Source: Pseudomonas chlororaphis (GTDB taxonomy: Bacteria; Pseudomonadota; Gammaproteobacteria; Pseudomonadales; Pseudomonadaceae). From it: 64,000 nt of DNA. How positions within the stretch are numbered: the stretch's first letter is position 1; the number at the start of each line of letters is the position of its first letter. A program made the translations under genes and the position numbers. The notes below the pieces were generated by a model. The model saw only the letters and a program-made list of their open reading frames with translations, made no database searches and had not been told where the DNA came from. Shown in pieces: positions 54,927-63,620 of this stretch. Where the stretch lies: contig CP011020.1 of NCBI GenBank assembly GCA_001023535.1, positions 5,961,265 through 6,025,264 on the forward strand, in the 5' to 3' direction.

Positions 54927-56318
54927 TCAGTCCGAGCCCGGTACAAAACTCACCCGCACCTTCAGCCCCCGCTCCTGCCCATCGTGCAGGGTGATCTGCG
55001 CCAAGTGAGCGCGGCAGATCTCACCGACGATCGCCAACCCCAGGCCGGACCCGGCCACTTGCTGGTTGCGACGATAGAAGCGCTCGAACACCCGATCGCG
55101 CTCGTGCAGGGGAATGCCAGGGCCGTCGTCCTCAACTTCCAGCACCGCCGGCGCGGTGACCCGCAGGATCACGTTGCCGCCCGATGGGGTATGCGCCAGG
55201 GCGTTATCCACCAGGTTGCTCAGCAACTCGTTGAGCAAGGTCGGCTCGCCCCGCAGCCACACCGGCTCATCGGCTTCCAGCGCCAACGCCACACCCCGGG
55301 CATGGGCCAGCGGCGCCATGGCCATGCCCAGCTCCCGGGCCAGCTGACTCATGTCGAGCAACTGCGCGCCGCCCTCGGCGATGGCGCGGGCGCCGTTTTC
55401 GACGCGGGCCATGGACAACAGCTGATTCGCCAGATGGGTCAAGCGGTCGGTGCCTTGGGCGGCGGTTTCCAAGGTTTCACGCCAGGTCGCCGGCTCACTG
55501 GCGCGCAAGCCCAGCTCCAGGCGGGCCTTGAGCGCGGCCAACGGTGTGCGCAGTTCATGGGCGGCATCGGCAATGAATTGCGCCTGGCGCTCGAACTGCC
55601 CGCGCAGCCGCTCGGTGAAGTGGTTGAGGGCCCGCACCAGGGGCCAGAGCTCATGCTGGACTTCCACCAGCGGCAGCGGACGCAGATCGTCCGGCTGGCG
55701 CTCCTCCACCGCCGTACGCAAGCGCTCCAGTGGACGCAATGCGGCACTGACCGCGAACCACACCAGCAGCAACGCCCCCACGGCCAGCATCCCGAGGCGC
55801 AGCAAGGTGTCGGCCATCAGGCTGCGGGCCATGCTGACCCGCGCCTCTTCAGTCTCCGCAACGCGAATCTCCGCCATGCCGTTCATGTTCGGCTCGCTCA
55901 CGGCTTTGAGCAGGCTCACCACCCGCACGTTCTGGCCCTGGTAACTGGCGTTGTAGAAGCGCGCCAGGGCCGGGTAATCGTCGGTGCGTGGCGTACCGGG
56001 CGGCGGGCCGGGAAGGTTTTCATAGCCAGAGATCAACTGCTTGTTGATGTCATTGACCTGGTAATAAATGCGCCCGGCGCTGTCATAGGCGAAGGTGTCC
56101 AGGGCCACATAGGGCACGTCCGCGCTCAGGCTGCCATCGCGCTGGGAAAGCCCCGCGGCGATGGTTCGGGCCGAGGCCAGCAGCGTGCGGTCATAGGCGG
56201 TATCCGCGGCTTCGCGACCGTTCCAGTAGGCGCTCAGGCCGCTGGCGAGCATCAGCACCACCAACAGCAATGCGAGGTTCCAGAGCAACCGCCAGCGCAG
56301 GCTGTCGGGCTTATGCAT
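54927..56318 (-). CDS. tctE: Sensor histidine kinase TctE-like
   Basis: This 463-residue kinase has membrane segments at about 10-30 and 172-195, a periplasmic sensor domain (about 31-170), a HAMP region, the phospho-His254 in DAAHELRTPL, and the ATP-binding boxes SNLVDNALAH, DDGPGIP and GSGLGLAIV. It responds to tricarboxylates in related systems. Its start overlaps the regulator stop by 8 nt. Confidence 0.92.
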   Translation of the reverse strand: MHKPDSLRWRLLWNLALLLVVLMLASGLSAYWNGREAADTAYDRTLLASARTIAAGLSQRDGSLSADVPYVALDTFAYDSAGRIYYQVNDINKQLISGYENLPGPPPGTPRTDDYPALARFYNASYQGQNVRVVSLLKAVSEPNMNGMAEIRVAETEEARVSMARSLMADTLLRLGMLAVGALLLVWFAVSAALRPLERLRTAVEERQPDDLRPLPLVEVQHELWPLVRALNHFTERLRGQFERQAQFIADAAHELRTPLAALKARLELGLRASEPATWRETLETAAQGTDRLTHLANQLLSMARVENGARAIAEGGAQLLDMSQLARELGMAMAPLAHARGVALALEADEPVWLRGEPTLLNELLSNLVDNALAHTPSGGNVILRVTAPAVLEVEDDGPGIPLHERDRVFERFYRRNQQVAGSGLGLAIVGEICRAHLAQITLHDGQERGLKVRVSFVPGSD

Positions 56319-56982
56319 CGCGGTTTTCCAGCAGGTAGCCCAGGCCACGGAAGGTGACGATGGCAACCGCATGGCCATCGAGTTTCTTGCGCAGGCGATG
56401 GACGTAGATCTCGATGGCATCCGCGCTGGCTTCTTCGTCCAGGCCAAATACCTGGGCGGCCAACTGCTCCTTGCTCATCACCCGCCCCGGCCGGGCGATC
56501 AACGCCTCCAGCACCGCCTGCTCGCGGGATGTCAGCGTCAGCAGTTCATCGTCGAGGGTGAAACGACGGGTGTCCAGGTCATACACCAGCCCACCACAGC
56601 GCTGTTGGCGTTCGCCGCCCAGGACACTGCGCCGCAACAGCGCCTTGACCCGGGCCTCCAGCTCGGTCAGTTCAAAGGGCTTGGCCAGGTAATCGTCGGC
56701 CCCCAGGTTCAGGCCGTGGACGCGGTCCTTAACGTCGCTGCGGGCGGTGAGCATCAACACCGGCAGGGTCTTGCCGCGAGCCCGCAGGCGCGCCAGCACT
56801 TCGAAACCGTCCATGCGCGGCAGCCCGACATCGAGGACCGCCACGGCGTACTCCTCGCTGCTCAAGGCCAGGTCTGCGGCCACGCCATCGTGCAGCACAT
56901 CGACGGTCAAACCGGTGCTCTTGAGCGCCTGGGCAACGCTTTCGGCAAGCTGCAGATGGTCTTCGACGAGCAGAACACGCAT
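56311..56982 (-). CDS. tctD: OmpR-family response regulator TctD-like
   Basis: This 223-residue regulator has Asp51 as phosphoacceptor and Lys101 in the receiver domain, and a winged helix at 125-220 (LTSREQAVLEALIARPG ... YVHRLRKKL). It is divergent from the tct transport genes. Three GAAAGGT repeats lie in the shared upstream region and are its likely target. Confidence 0.92.
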   Translation of the reverse strand: MRVLLVEDHLQLAESVAQALKSTGLTVDVLHDGVAADLALSSEEYAVAVLDVGLPRMDGFEVLARLRARGKTLPVLMLTARSDVKDRVHGLNLGADDYLAKPFELTELEARVKALLRRSVLGGERQQRCGGLVYDLDTRRFTLDDELLTLTSREQAVLEALIARPGRVMSKEQLAAQVFGLDEEASADAIEIYVHRLRKKLDGHAVAIVTFRGLGYLLENRDA

Positions 56983-57072
56983 GGGTTATTCCTCGATTCA
57001 GGGATGGCCGACGCCATTCTTTGGCGCGGAGTTTACAGCCGCAACGCCCACTGTGAAGCCAAAAAACAGCCT

Positions 57073-57100
57073 GAAAGGTATTGAAAGGTTAGCGAAAGGT
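57073..57100. promoter_or_regulatory. Three GAAAGGT direct repeats, likely TctD site
   Basis: GAAAGGT occurs at 57073-57079, 57083-57089 and 57094-57100, with 10 and 11-nt steps, i.e. one helical turn. The pattern fits direct-repeat binding by an OmpR-type regulator between divergent tctD and the transport operon. Confidence 0.5.
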
Positions 57101-57217
57101 TGGGCCGTTAGAGTCCCAGGACGGACAGTTTCGACTGCCGGTCGCGATGCGGATCGCGAACGAAAAACGCCTCGAAGCGTTTTCGCCGATAAGAACAATA
57201 AAAGCGGAGTGTTCATC

Positions 57218-57430
57218 ATGCTGTCCATGCAGCGTCAGGCCACCGTGCCAGCCCACCTTTCCCGCTTCCAACAGACCGTCCTGGCCAGCTTCACTGCTGC
57301 CCGGCCTGCCGTTGTTCCATCGCGCCCCTCCCTGCCACGACCTGTGTCGGCCATCCTCGATGAGCAAGGCAAGGAGCCGGCATCGCCCCCTTCGTACCAC
57401 ACACAACAACAACTCCTGTGGAGACAATAA
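57218..57430 (+). CDS. Uncharacterised 70-codon ORF coupled to tctC
   Basis: This 70-residue frame opens with MLSMQRQATVPAHLSRFQ and ends LLWRQ, with GGAG 8 nt upstream of ATG. The stop TAA shares its last base with the tctC ATG (TAATG), which suggests coupling. The product is rich in Gln, Pro and Ala with no signal peptide or membrane segment, and I recognise no family. In PAO1 the porin gene opdH occupies this place, and here it is absent. It may be a leader peptide or a chance ORF. Confidence 0.5.
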   Translation: MLSMQRQATVPAHLSRFQQTVLASFTAARPAVVPSRPSLPRPVSAILDEQGKEPASPPSYHTQQQLLWRQ

Positions 57431-58407
57431 TGAGCCTATCACTGCGTAAAGTCGTCCTGGCCGCCGGCTGCCTGATGTTCGCCGGGCAGTTGCTCGCCGA
57501 ACCCAAGCGCCCCGAATGCATCGCACCGGCCTCCCCCGGCGGCGGTTTCGACCTGACGTGCAAGCTTGCGCAAAGCGCACTGGTCAACCAGAAGCTGCTG
57601 ACCAAGCCGATGCGCGTCACCTACATGCCCGGTGGCGTTGGCGCGGTGGCCTATAACGCCGTGGTCGCCCAGCGCCCGGCGGACGCCGGCACCCTGGTGG
57701 CCTGGTCCAGCGGCTCGCTGTTGAACCTGGCCCAGGGCAAGTTCGGTCGCTTCGACGAAAGCGCCGTGCGTTGGCTGGCCGCCGTCGGTACCAGCTATGG
57801 CGCCATCGCAGTGAAGAGTGATTCGCCCTACAAGACCCTCGATGATCTGGTACAAGCCCTGAAGAAAGATCCAGGCTCAGTGGTCATCGGCTCCGGCGGC
57901 ACCGTGGGCAGCCAGGACTGGATGCAGACCGCACTCATCGCCAAGGCCGCCGGGATCAACCCTCGCGACCTGCGCTATGTGGCCCTCGAAGGCGGCGGTG
58001 AAATCGCTACTGCCCTGCTCGGCGGGCACATCCAGGTCGGCAGTACCGACATCTCCGACTCCATGCCCCATATCCAGAGCGGTGACATGCGCCTGCTGGC
58101 CGTGTTCGCCGAAAAACGCATCGACGAGCCGGAAATGAAAGACATCCCGACCGCCAAGGAACAAGGCTACGACATCGTCTGGCCGGTGGTGCGCGGCTTC
58201 TACCTCGGGCCAAAGGTCAGCGACGAAGATTACGCCTGGTGGAAAGACGCCTTCGACAAGCTGCTGGCCTCCGAAGAGTTCGCCAAGCTGCGAGACCAGC
58301 GCGAGTTGTTCCCGTTCGCCATGACCGGCCAGGAACTGGACACCTACGTGAAGAAGCAAGTCGCCGATTACAAGGTGCTGGCCAAAGAGTTCGGCCTGAT
58401 CCAGTAA
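57430..58407 (+). CDS. tctC: Tricarboxylate-binding protein TctC
   Basis: This 325-residue periplasmic binding protein has a signal peptide (about 1-23, ending LLA) and the TTT family wording RVTYMPGGVGAVAYNAV and GSGGTVGSQDWMQTA. It delivers citrate-like acids to TctAB. ATG 57430 has GGAG 6 nt upstream and overlaps the preceding small ORF stop. Confidence 0.93.
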   Translation: MSLSLRKVVLAAGCLMFAGQLLAEPKRPECIAPASPGGGFDLTCKLAQSALVNQKLLTKPMRVTYMPGGVGAVAYNAVVAQRPADAGTLVAWSSGSLLNLAQGKFGRFDESAVRWLAAVGTSYGAIAVKSDSPYKTLDDLVQALKKDPGSVVIGSGGTVGSQDWMQTALIAKAAGINPRDLRYVALEGGGEIATALLGGHIQVGSTDISDSMPHIQSGDMRLLAVFAEKRIDEPEMKDIPTAKEQGYDIVWPVVRGFYLGPKVSDEDYAWWKDAFDKLLASEEFAKLRDQRELFPFAMTGQELDTYVKKQVADYKVLAKEFGLIQ

Positions 58408-58462
58408 CCGTCTCTGTTCGCGCGGCGGCGTCGGCTACCCCGACGCTGCCCAGGAGTTAGTC

Positions 58463-58924
58463 ATGCTCACCCTTCAACGTATTTTTGCGGCGGTGCTGTT
58501 GCTGGCCTGTGTTGGCCTGGCACTGATGGCCTGGCCTTACCAGGCGGCTTTTTCTTATGAACCCGTTGGCCCACGAGCCTTTCCCCTGCTGATGCTTGGG
58601 CTGATGGGCCTGGCTTTGTTGTACATGCTGTTTCGTCCCGCACCGGTCGTACACAGCGACGAAGACCCGCAACTGGACCGCGAAACCCTGCAGAAAATCG
58701 GCATCTGCATAGCACTGCTGCTGGTGTTCGCCGGCACCTTCGAACCTTTGGGCTTCATCCTCGCCAGCATTTTGGTCGGAGTGCCGATGGCACGCCTGTA
58801 TGGCGGCCGTTGGGTGCCGAGCGTGGTGATCATCAGCCTGATGGCCATTGGTCTGTATCTGTTGTTCGACAAGCTGATGGACGTCCCCCTGCCCCTCGGC
58901 CTGCTCGACGTCCTGGAGAATTGA
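58463..58924 (+). CDS. tctB: Small membrane subunit TctB
   Basis: This 153-residue protein has four membrane segments (about 5-25, 38-55, 75-95, 110-140) and is the family's small integral subunit. AGGAG precedes the ATG by 6 nt. It lies between tctC and tctA. Confidence 0.9.
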   Translation: MLTLQRIFAAVLLLACVGLALMAWPYQAAFSYEPVGPRAFPLLMLGLMGLALLYMLFRPAPVVHSDEDPQLDRETLQKIGICIALLLVFAGTFEPLGFILASILVGVPMARLYGGRWVPSVVIISLMAIGLYLLFDKLMDVPLPLGLLDVLEN

Positions 58925-58925
58925 T

Positions 58926-60440
58926 ATGGATACCCTGAATTATCTCGGCCAGGGTTTTGGCGTGGCACTGACGCCTTACAACCTCGTCACCGCATTGACC
59001 GGCACCTTGATCGGCACCGTGGTCGGTTTGTTGCCGGGTCTGGGCCCGATCAATGGCGTGGCACTGCTGATCCCGATTGCATTCGCCCTTGGGCTGCCGC
59101 CGGAGTCGGCGCTTATCCTGTTGGCCGCCGTGTACCTGGGTTGCGAATATGGCGGGCGCATCAGCTCGATCCTGCTCAACATCCCGGGCGAAGCCTCCAC
59201 CGTGATGACCACCCTCGACGGCTACCCGATGGCGCGCCAAGGCCTGGCCGGAGTGGCGTTGTCACTGTCGGCGTGGAGTTCGTTCATCGGTGCGTTCATC
59301 GCCACCTGCGGCATGGTCCTGTTTGCCCCGCTGCTGGCCAAATGGGCAATTGCCTTCGGACCGGCGGAGTATTTCGTCCTGATGGTGTTCGCCATCGTCT
59401 GCCTGGGTGGCATGGCCGGCGACCGTCCCCTCAAAACGTTTATCGCAGCGCTGATCGGCCTGTTCCTGTCCAGTGTCGGGATCGATGCCAACAGCGGCGT
59501 GTACCGCTTCACCGGTGACAACATCCACCTGACCGACGGGATCCAGTTCGTCGTGCTGGTGCTCGGCCTGTTTTCCATCAGCGAGATCCTGTTGCTGTTG
59601 GAGAAAACCCACCGCGGCCAGGAAGCGGTGAAAGCCACCGGGCGGATGATGTTCAACTTCAAGGAAGCGGCATCGGTATTTGTCGTGAACCTGCGTTGCG
59701 GCCTACTCGGTTTCATCATGGGCGTGTTGCCGGGCGCCGGCGCGACCCTCGCCAGTGCCGTGGCCTACATGACCGAGAAGCGCATCGCCGGTGCCAGCGG
59801 CACGTTCGGCCAGGGCGACAAGCGTGGCCTCGCCGCGCCAGAAACCGCCATCGGTGGCGCAGCCTGCGGTGCGCTGGTGCCGATGCTGACCCTCGGCGTT
59901 CCCGGTTCGGGCACCACGGCGGTGATGATCGGCGCGCTGTCGCTGTACAACATCACCCCTGGCCCGTTGCTGTTCCAGCAACAGCCGGACATCGTCTGGG
60001 GCCTGATCGCGTCGTTGTTCATCGCCAACGTCATGCTGGTGATCCTCAACATCCCGATGATCCGCGTGTTCACCCGCATCCTGGCGGTACCGAACTGGGC
60101 GCTGGTACCGGTCATCGCCATCATCACCGGCATCGGTGTCTATGCGGTGCACGCCACCACGTTCGACCTGTTCCTGATGATCGGCATCGGCATCTTCGGC
60201 TACATCCTGCGCAAGCTGGACTTCCCGCTGTCACCGGTGCTGCTGGGCTTTATCCTGGGCGGCCTGATGGAGCAGAACCTGCGGCGTGCGTTGTCGATTT
60301 CCAATGGCGCACTGGAGATCCTCTGGTCGAGCCCGATCACCTTCGGTTGCTGGATCCTGACGGCGATCATGCTGTTCATGCCATTGTTGCGGATCTGGCG
60401 TCGTCGCGCCGCCCAACGACGTGCCCTGGCCAATGTCTGA
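58926..60440 (+). CDS. tctA: Large membrane subunit TctA
   Basis: This 504-residue protein has about 12 membrane segments and the conserved GLLPGLGPINGVALL, LPGAGATLASAVAY and TLGVPGSGTTAVMIGAL stretches of TctA. It starts 2 nt after the tctB stop. It forms the channel for tricarboxylates with TctB. Confidence 0.94.
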   Translation: MDTLNYLGQGFGVALTPYNLVTALTGTLIGTVVGLLPGLGPINGVALLIPIAFALGLPPESALILLAAVYLGCEYGGRISSILLNIPGEASTVMTTLDGYPMARQGLAGVALSLSAWSSFIGAFIATCGMVLFAPLLAKWAIAFGPAEYFVLMVFAIVCLGGMAGDRPLKTFIAALIGLFLSSVGIDANSGVYRFTGDNIHLTDGIQFVVLVLGLFSISEILLLLEKTHRGQEAVKATGRMMFNFKEAASVFVVNLRCGLLGFIMGVLPGAGATLASAVAYMTEKRIAGASGTFGQGDKRGLAAPETAIGGAACGALVPMLTLGVPGSGTTAVMIGALSLYNITPGPLLFQQQPDIVWGLIASLFIANVMLVILNIPMIRVFTRILAVPNWALVPVIAIITGIGVYAVHATTFDLFLMIGIGIFGYILRKLDFPLSPVLLGFILGGLMEQNLRRALSISNGALEILWSSPITFGCWILTAIMLFMPLLRIWRRRAAQRRALANV

Positions 60441-61470
60441 GGCGACTTTCAGACAATGGTGGGGAACACCGCTGGTCGGCCTGGCCGGCGGTTACCTGGC
60501 CAGCCTGGTTGGCTGGCCCTTGCCCTGGATGGTCGGCTCGTTGCTGGCGATCATCCTGGTGCGCTGCCTGACACCCTGGCAGTTGAAGGAAATCCCCGGC
60601 GGCCGCAAATGCGGCCAATGGGTAGTGGGTATCGGAATCGGCCTGCACTTCACGCCCCTGGTGATGGAGCAGGTCCTGGGCCACTTCGGCCTGATTTTTT
60701 TTGGCGCGCTGATCACCAGCGTGTCCAGCGGGGTGAGTGTCTGGCTGATGCGCCGCACCGGCGAGGACCGCGCCACCGCTTTCTTTTCCAGCATGCCGGG
60801 CGGCTCCGGCGAAATGGTCAACCTTGGCGCCCGTAACGGCGCCGATCTGAGCCGCGTCGCCGCGGGCCAGAGCTTGCGGGTGCTGGTGGTGGTGCTGTGC
60901 GTGCCCGCGGCGTTCAAGTACCTGTTGGGCGAAGGCTCCCCGGTACAACACGCCACGACCGTGGACTGGCTCTGGTTGGCGCTGCTGTTTCCAGCCGGCG
61001 CCCTGCTCGCCTGGGTCTGGGAGCGCCTGCGCCAACCCAACCCGTGGCTGTTCGGGCCGCTGCTGGTGAGCGCGGCGGTGAGCATCGGCTGGGACCTGCA
61101 CATCGGCTTGCCCCACGGCGCCAGCCAGATTGGCCAATGGCTGATCGGCAGCGGCCTGGGTTGTCATTTCAACCGACAGTTCTTCCGGCGGGCGCCGTCG
61201 TTCATGGGCCGCACCCTGATCGGCACCGTGTTGACGATGCTGATCGCCAGCCTCGCGGCCCTGGGCCTGAGCACACTGACCCACCTGGACCTGCGCTCAC
61301 TGACCCTCGGCATGATGCCCGGCGGCATCGCGGAAATGAGCTTGACGGCGGAGACGCTGCAATTGTCGGTGCCGTTGGTGACGGCGTTGCAGGTCATGCG
61401 ACTGTTGTTCGTGCTGTTTCTGGCAGAACCGTTGTTCCGGTATTGGATACGGCGCCAGGGGCAGGCCTGA
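60433..61470 (+). CDS. AbrB-type (ammonia-monooxygenase-like) membrane protein
   Basis: This 345-residue protein has about ten membrane segments in two repeats, with FFSSMPGGSGEMV and GMMPGGIAEMSLTA as internal repeat motifs. It is often named AbrB-family regulator or ammonia monooxygenase but is a membrane protein of unknown function. It overlaps the tctA end by 8 nt, so it is in the tct operon. Confidence 0.85.
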   Translation: MSEATFRQWWGTPLVGLAGGYLASLVGWPLPWMVGSLLAIILVRCLTPWQLKEIPGGRKCGQWVVGIGIGLHFTPLVMEQVLGHFGLIFFGALITSVSSGVSVWLMRRTGEDRATAFFSSMPGGSGEMVNLGARNGADLSRVAAGQSLRVLVVVLCVPAAFKYLLGEGSPVQHATTVDWLWLALLFPAGALLAWVWERLRQPNPWLFGPLLVSAAVSIGWDLHIGLPHGASQIGQWLIGSGLGCHFNRQFFRRAPSFMGRTLIGTVLTMLIASLAALGLSTLTHLDLRSLTLGMMPGGIAEMSLTAETLQLSVPLVTALQVMRLLFVLFLAEPLFRYWIRRQGQA

Positions 61471-61527
61471 TTGCCTGCGGTGTTTTCTTCGCGAGCCTGC
61501 TGGCGAACAGGCCCCGAGGACGAACAC

Positions 61528-62220
61528 TCAGACCGGCGGCAATCGCCAGTCGATCGGCGCCTCGCCGTGCTGTTCGAGGAACTTGTTGGTGCGGCTGAAA
61601 TGTCCGCACCCCAGGAACCCCCGGTACGCCGATAACGGCGACGGGTGCACCGAGGTCAGCACCAGGTGCTTGGTCGCGTCGATCAGTTTCTGCTTGCTTT
61701 GCGCATGGGCACCCCACAGCAGGAACACCAGGTGCGGCTGGTGCTCGCTGACCACTTCGATGACCCGGTCGGTAAAATGCTGCCAACCCTTGCCCGCGTG
61801 GGCGTTGGCATTGGCGCGCTCCACGGTCATGGTGGTGTTAAGCAGCAGCACCCCTTGGTCGGCCCAGCTTTGCAGGTAGCCGTGGTTGGGAATGTCGATG
61901 TTCAGGTCGCGCTTCAATTCCTTATAGATGTTCACCAGCGACGGCGGCGTCGGCACGCCCGGCTGCACCGAGAAGCACAAGCCGTGGGCCTGGCCCGGGC
62001 CGTGGTACGGATCCTGGCCGAGGATGACCACCTTGACCTTGTCCAGCGGCGTGGAGTTGAGGGCGTTGAAGATCAGCGATGCCGGTGGGTAGATCTCCTT
62101 GCCCGCGGCGTACTCCCGACGCAGGAATTCGCGCAACTCTGCCATGTAGGGCTGGTCGAACTCGGCACGCAGTGCCTGCTTCCAGCTCGGTTCGAGTTTG
62201 ATACGGTCATCAGCAGTCAT
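61528..62220 (-). CDS. ung: Uracil-DNA glycosylase
   Basis: This 230-residue repair enzyme has GQDPYHG at 68-74 with catalytic Asp70 and HPSPLSA at 192-198. I chose ATG 62220 over the longer frame to 62328 because the family begins there. It is convergent with the AbrB-type gene. Confidence 0.96.
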   Translation of the reverse strand: MTADDRIKLEPSWKQALRAEFDQPYMAELREFLRREYAAGKEIYPPASLIFNALNSTPLDKVKVVILGQDPYHGPGQAHGLCFSVQPGVPTPPSLVNIYKELKRDLNIDIPNHGYLQSWADQGVLLLNTTMTVERANANAHAGKGWQHFTDRVIEVVSEHQPHLVFLLWGAHAQSKQKLIDATKHLVLTSVHPSPLSAYRGFLGCGHFSRTNKFLEQHGEAPIDWRLPPV

Positions 62221-62351
62221 GATTGCACCCGGTAGAAACAATGGGCGCACCCTAGGAAAGCCTACATGGCTTGTCAATTGATCTGACACAGAACCGGCAC
62301 TTTCCCACGCAACGGTCATACTGAACATTCAAATTTCGGATCGAGGTCACG

Positions 62352-63464
62352 ATGAATCTGCACTTCGAAGAACTGACGGGTATCACAGGAGCGCGCATCG
62401 GCGTCGCCACCCTGGATGCCGAAAAAACCCTGAACGCCCTGTCCCTGCCGATGATCAACGCCCTGCGTGACCGTCTCGATGCCTGGGCCAGAGAACCGCA
62501 AATCGTCTGCGTGCTGCTGCGTGGCAACGGCGCCAAGGCCTTCTGCGCCGGCGGTGAAGTCCGCAGCCTGGTGGAGGCCTGCCGGGCCAGTCCCGGTGAA
62601 GTGCCGCCCCTGGCCGCGCAATTCTTCGCGGCGGAATACCGGCTGGACTTCAACCTGCACACCTACCCCAAACCTCTGCTGTGCTGGGGACATGGCTACG
62701 TATTGGGCGGCGGCATGGGCCTGCTGCAAGGCGCCAGCACGCGCATCGTCACGCCCAGCAGTCGCTTGGCGATGCCCGAGATCAGCATCGGCTTGTACCC
62801 GGACGTCGGCGCCAGTTGGTTCCTGTCGCGCCTGCCGGGCAAGCTCGGCTTGTTCCTCGGCCTGACCGGCGCCCACATGAACGCTCGGGATGCCCTCGAC
62901 CTGGGCCTGGCCGACCGTTTCCTGTTGGACGAACAACAGGACGACCTGATCGAAGGCTTGTTGCAGCTCAACTGGCAGGAACAGACCCAGATGCAGCTCA
63001 ACAGCCTGTTCAAGGCCTTGCAGCAGGAAGCCGTCGCGCAACTGCCCGAAGCCCAATGGCTGCCGCGCCGGCAAAAAATCGATGAGTGGCTGGACGTCAG
63101 CGATGTGCGCTGCGCCTGGAAAGCACTGAGCCTGCTGGTGGACCACCAGGACCCGCTGATCGCTCGGGCAGCCCGGACAATGACTGAAGGTTCGCCCCTG
63201 ACCGCGCACCTGGTCTGGGAGCAGATCCTCCGCGCCCGACACCTGTCATTGGCCGGTGTGTTCCGAATGGAATACACCTTGAGCCTCAACTGCTGCCGCC
63301 ATCCGGAATTCAGCGAAGGCGTACGGGCACGGCTGATCGACAAGGATCACAAGCCCCATTGGCACTGGCCGGACATCAACCATATTCCGGAAGCCGTGGT
63401 GCAAGCGCATTTCCACAAGGCTTGGGAAGGTCGGCACCCGTTGGCGGACTTGTCCAACGAATAG
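62352..63464 (+). CDS. Enoyl-CoA hydratase/isomerase, HIBCH-like
   Basis: This 370-residue crotonase-fold protein has AKAFCAGGEVRSL and PEISIGLYPDVGASWFLSRL, with a C-terminal extension beyond plain enoyl-CoA hydratases. The length and wording match 3-hydroxyisobutyryl-CoA hydrolase, an enzyme of valine breakdown, but a different CoA ester is possible. It is divergent from ung. Confidence 0.88.
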   Translation: MNLHFEELTGITGARIGVATLDAEKTLNALSLPMINALRDRLDAWAREPQIVCVLLRGNGAKAFCAGGEVRSLVEACRASPGEVPPLAAQFFAAEYRLDFNLHTYPKPLLCWGHGYVLGGGMGLLQGASTRIVTPSSRLAMPEISIGLYPDVGASWFLSRLPGKLGLFLGLTGAHMNARDALDLGLADRFLLDEQQDDLIEGLLQLNWQEQTQMQLNSLFKALQQEAVAQLPEAQWLPRRQKIDEWLDVSDVRCAWKALSLLVDHQDPLIARAARTMTEGSPLTAHLVWEQILRARHLSLAGVFRMEYTLSLNCCRHPEFSEGVRARLIDKDHKPHWHWPDINHIPEAVVQAHFHKAWEGRHPLADLSNE

Positions 63465-63557
63465 GCGTTGAACGAGCCCTGTCAGTGCGGGCCACAACGT
63501 GGGTGTAAGCCAGGCAAAAAAAAAGGTTCTTCACGGAATCCCGGGAAACACAGAAAC

Positions 63558-63620
63558 AAGAACGCCGATTTGATTGATGATGTTCGTGCGAGCAAACACA
63601 TCTAACAAACCGGCGTTCTT
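63558..63620 (+). promoter_or_regulatory. Inverted repeat before transposase start
   Basis: aagaacgccgatttg (63558-63572) and caaaccggcgttctt (63606-63620) are inverted copies with one mismatch. The right arm ends at the base before the ATG, so a transcript from outside could hide the start. Confidence 0.6.

Noticed and set aside
54471..56357. A 628-codon frame antisense to the tctE kinase
   Set aside because: The kinase on the other strand has all its catalytic boxes; the antisense product has Gln/Gly/His/Arg-rich composition without domains.
61488..61520. A REP-like hairpin between the AbrB-type gene and ung
   Set aside because: cgcgagcctgctggcgaacaggc is too diverged from the REP consensus to count as a member.
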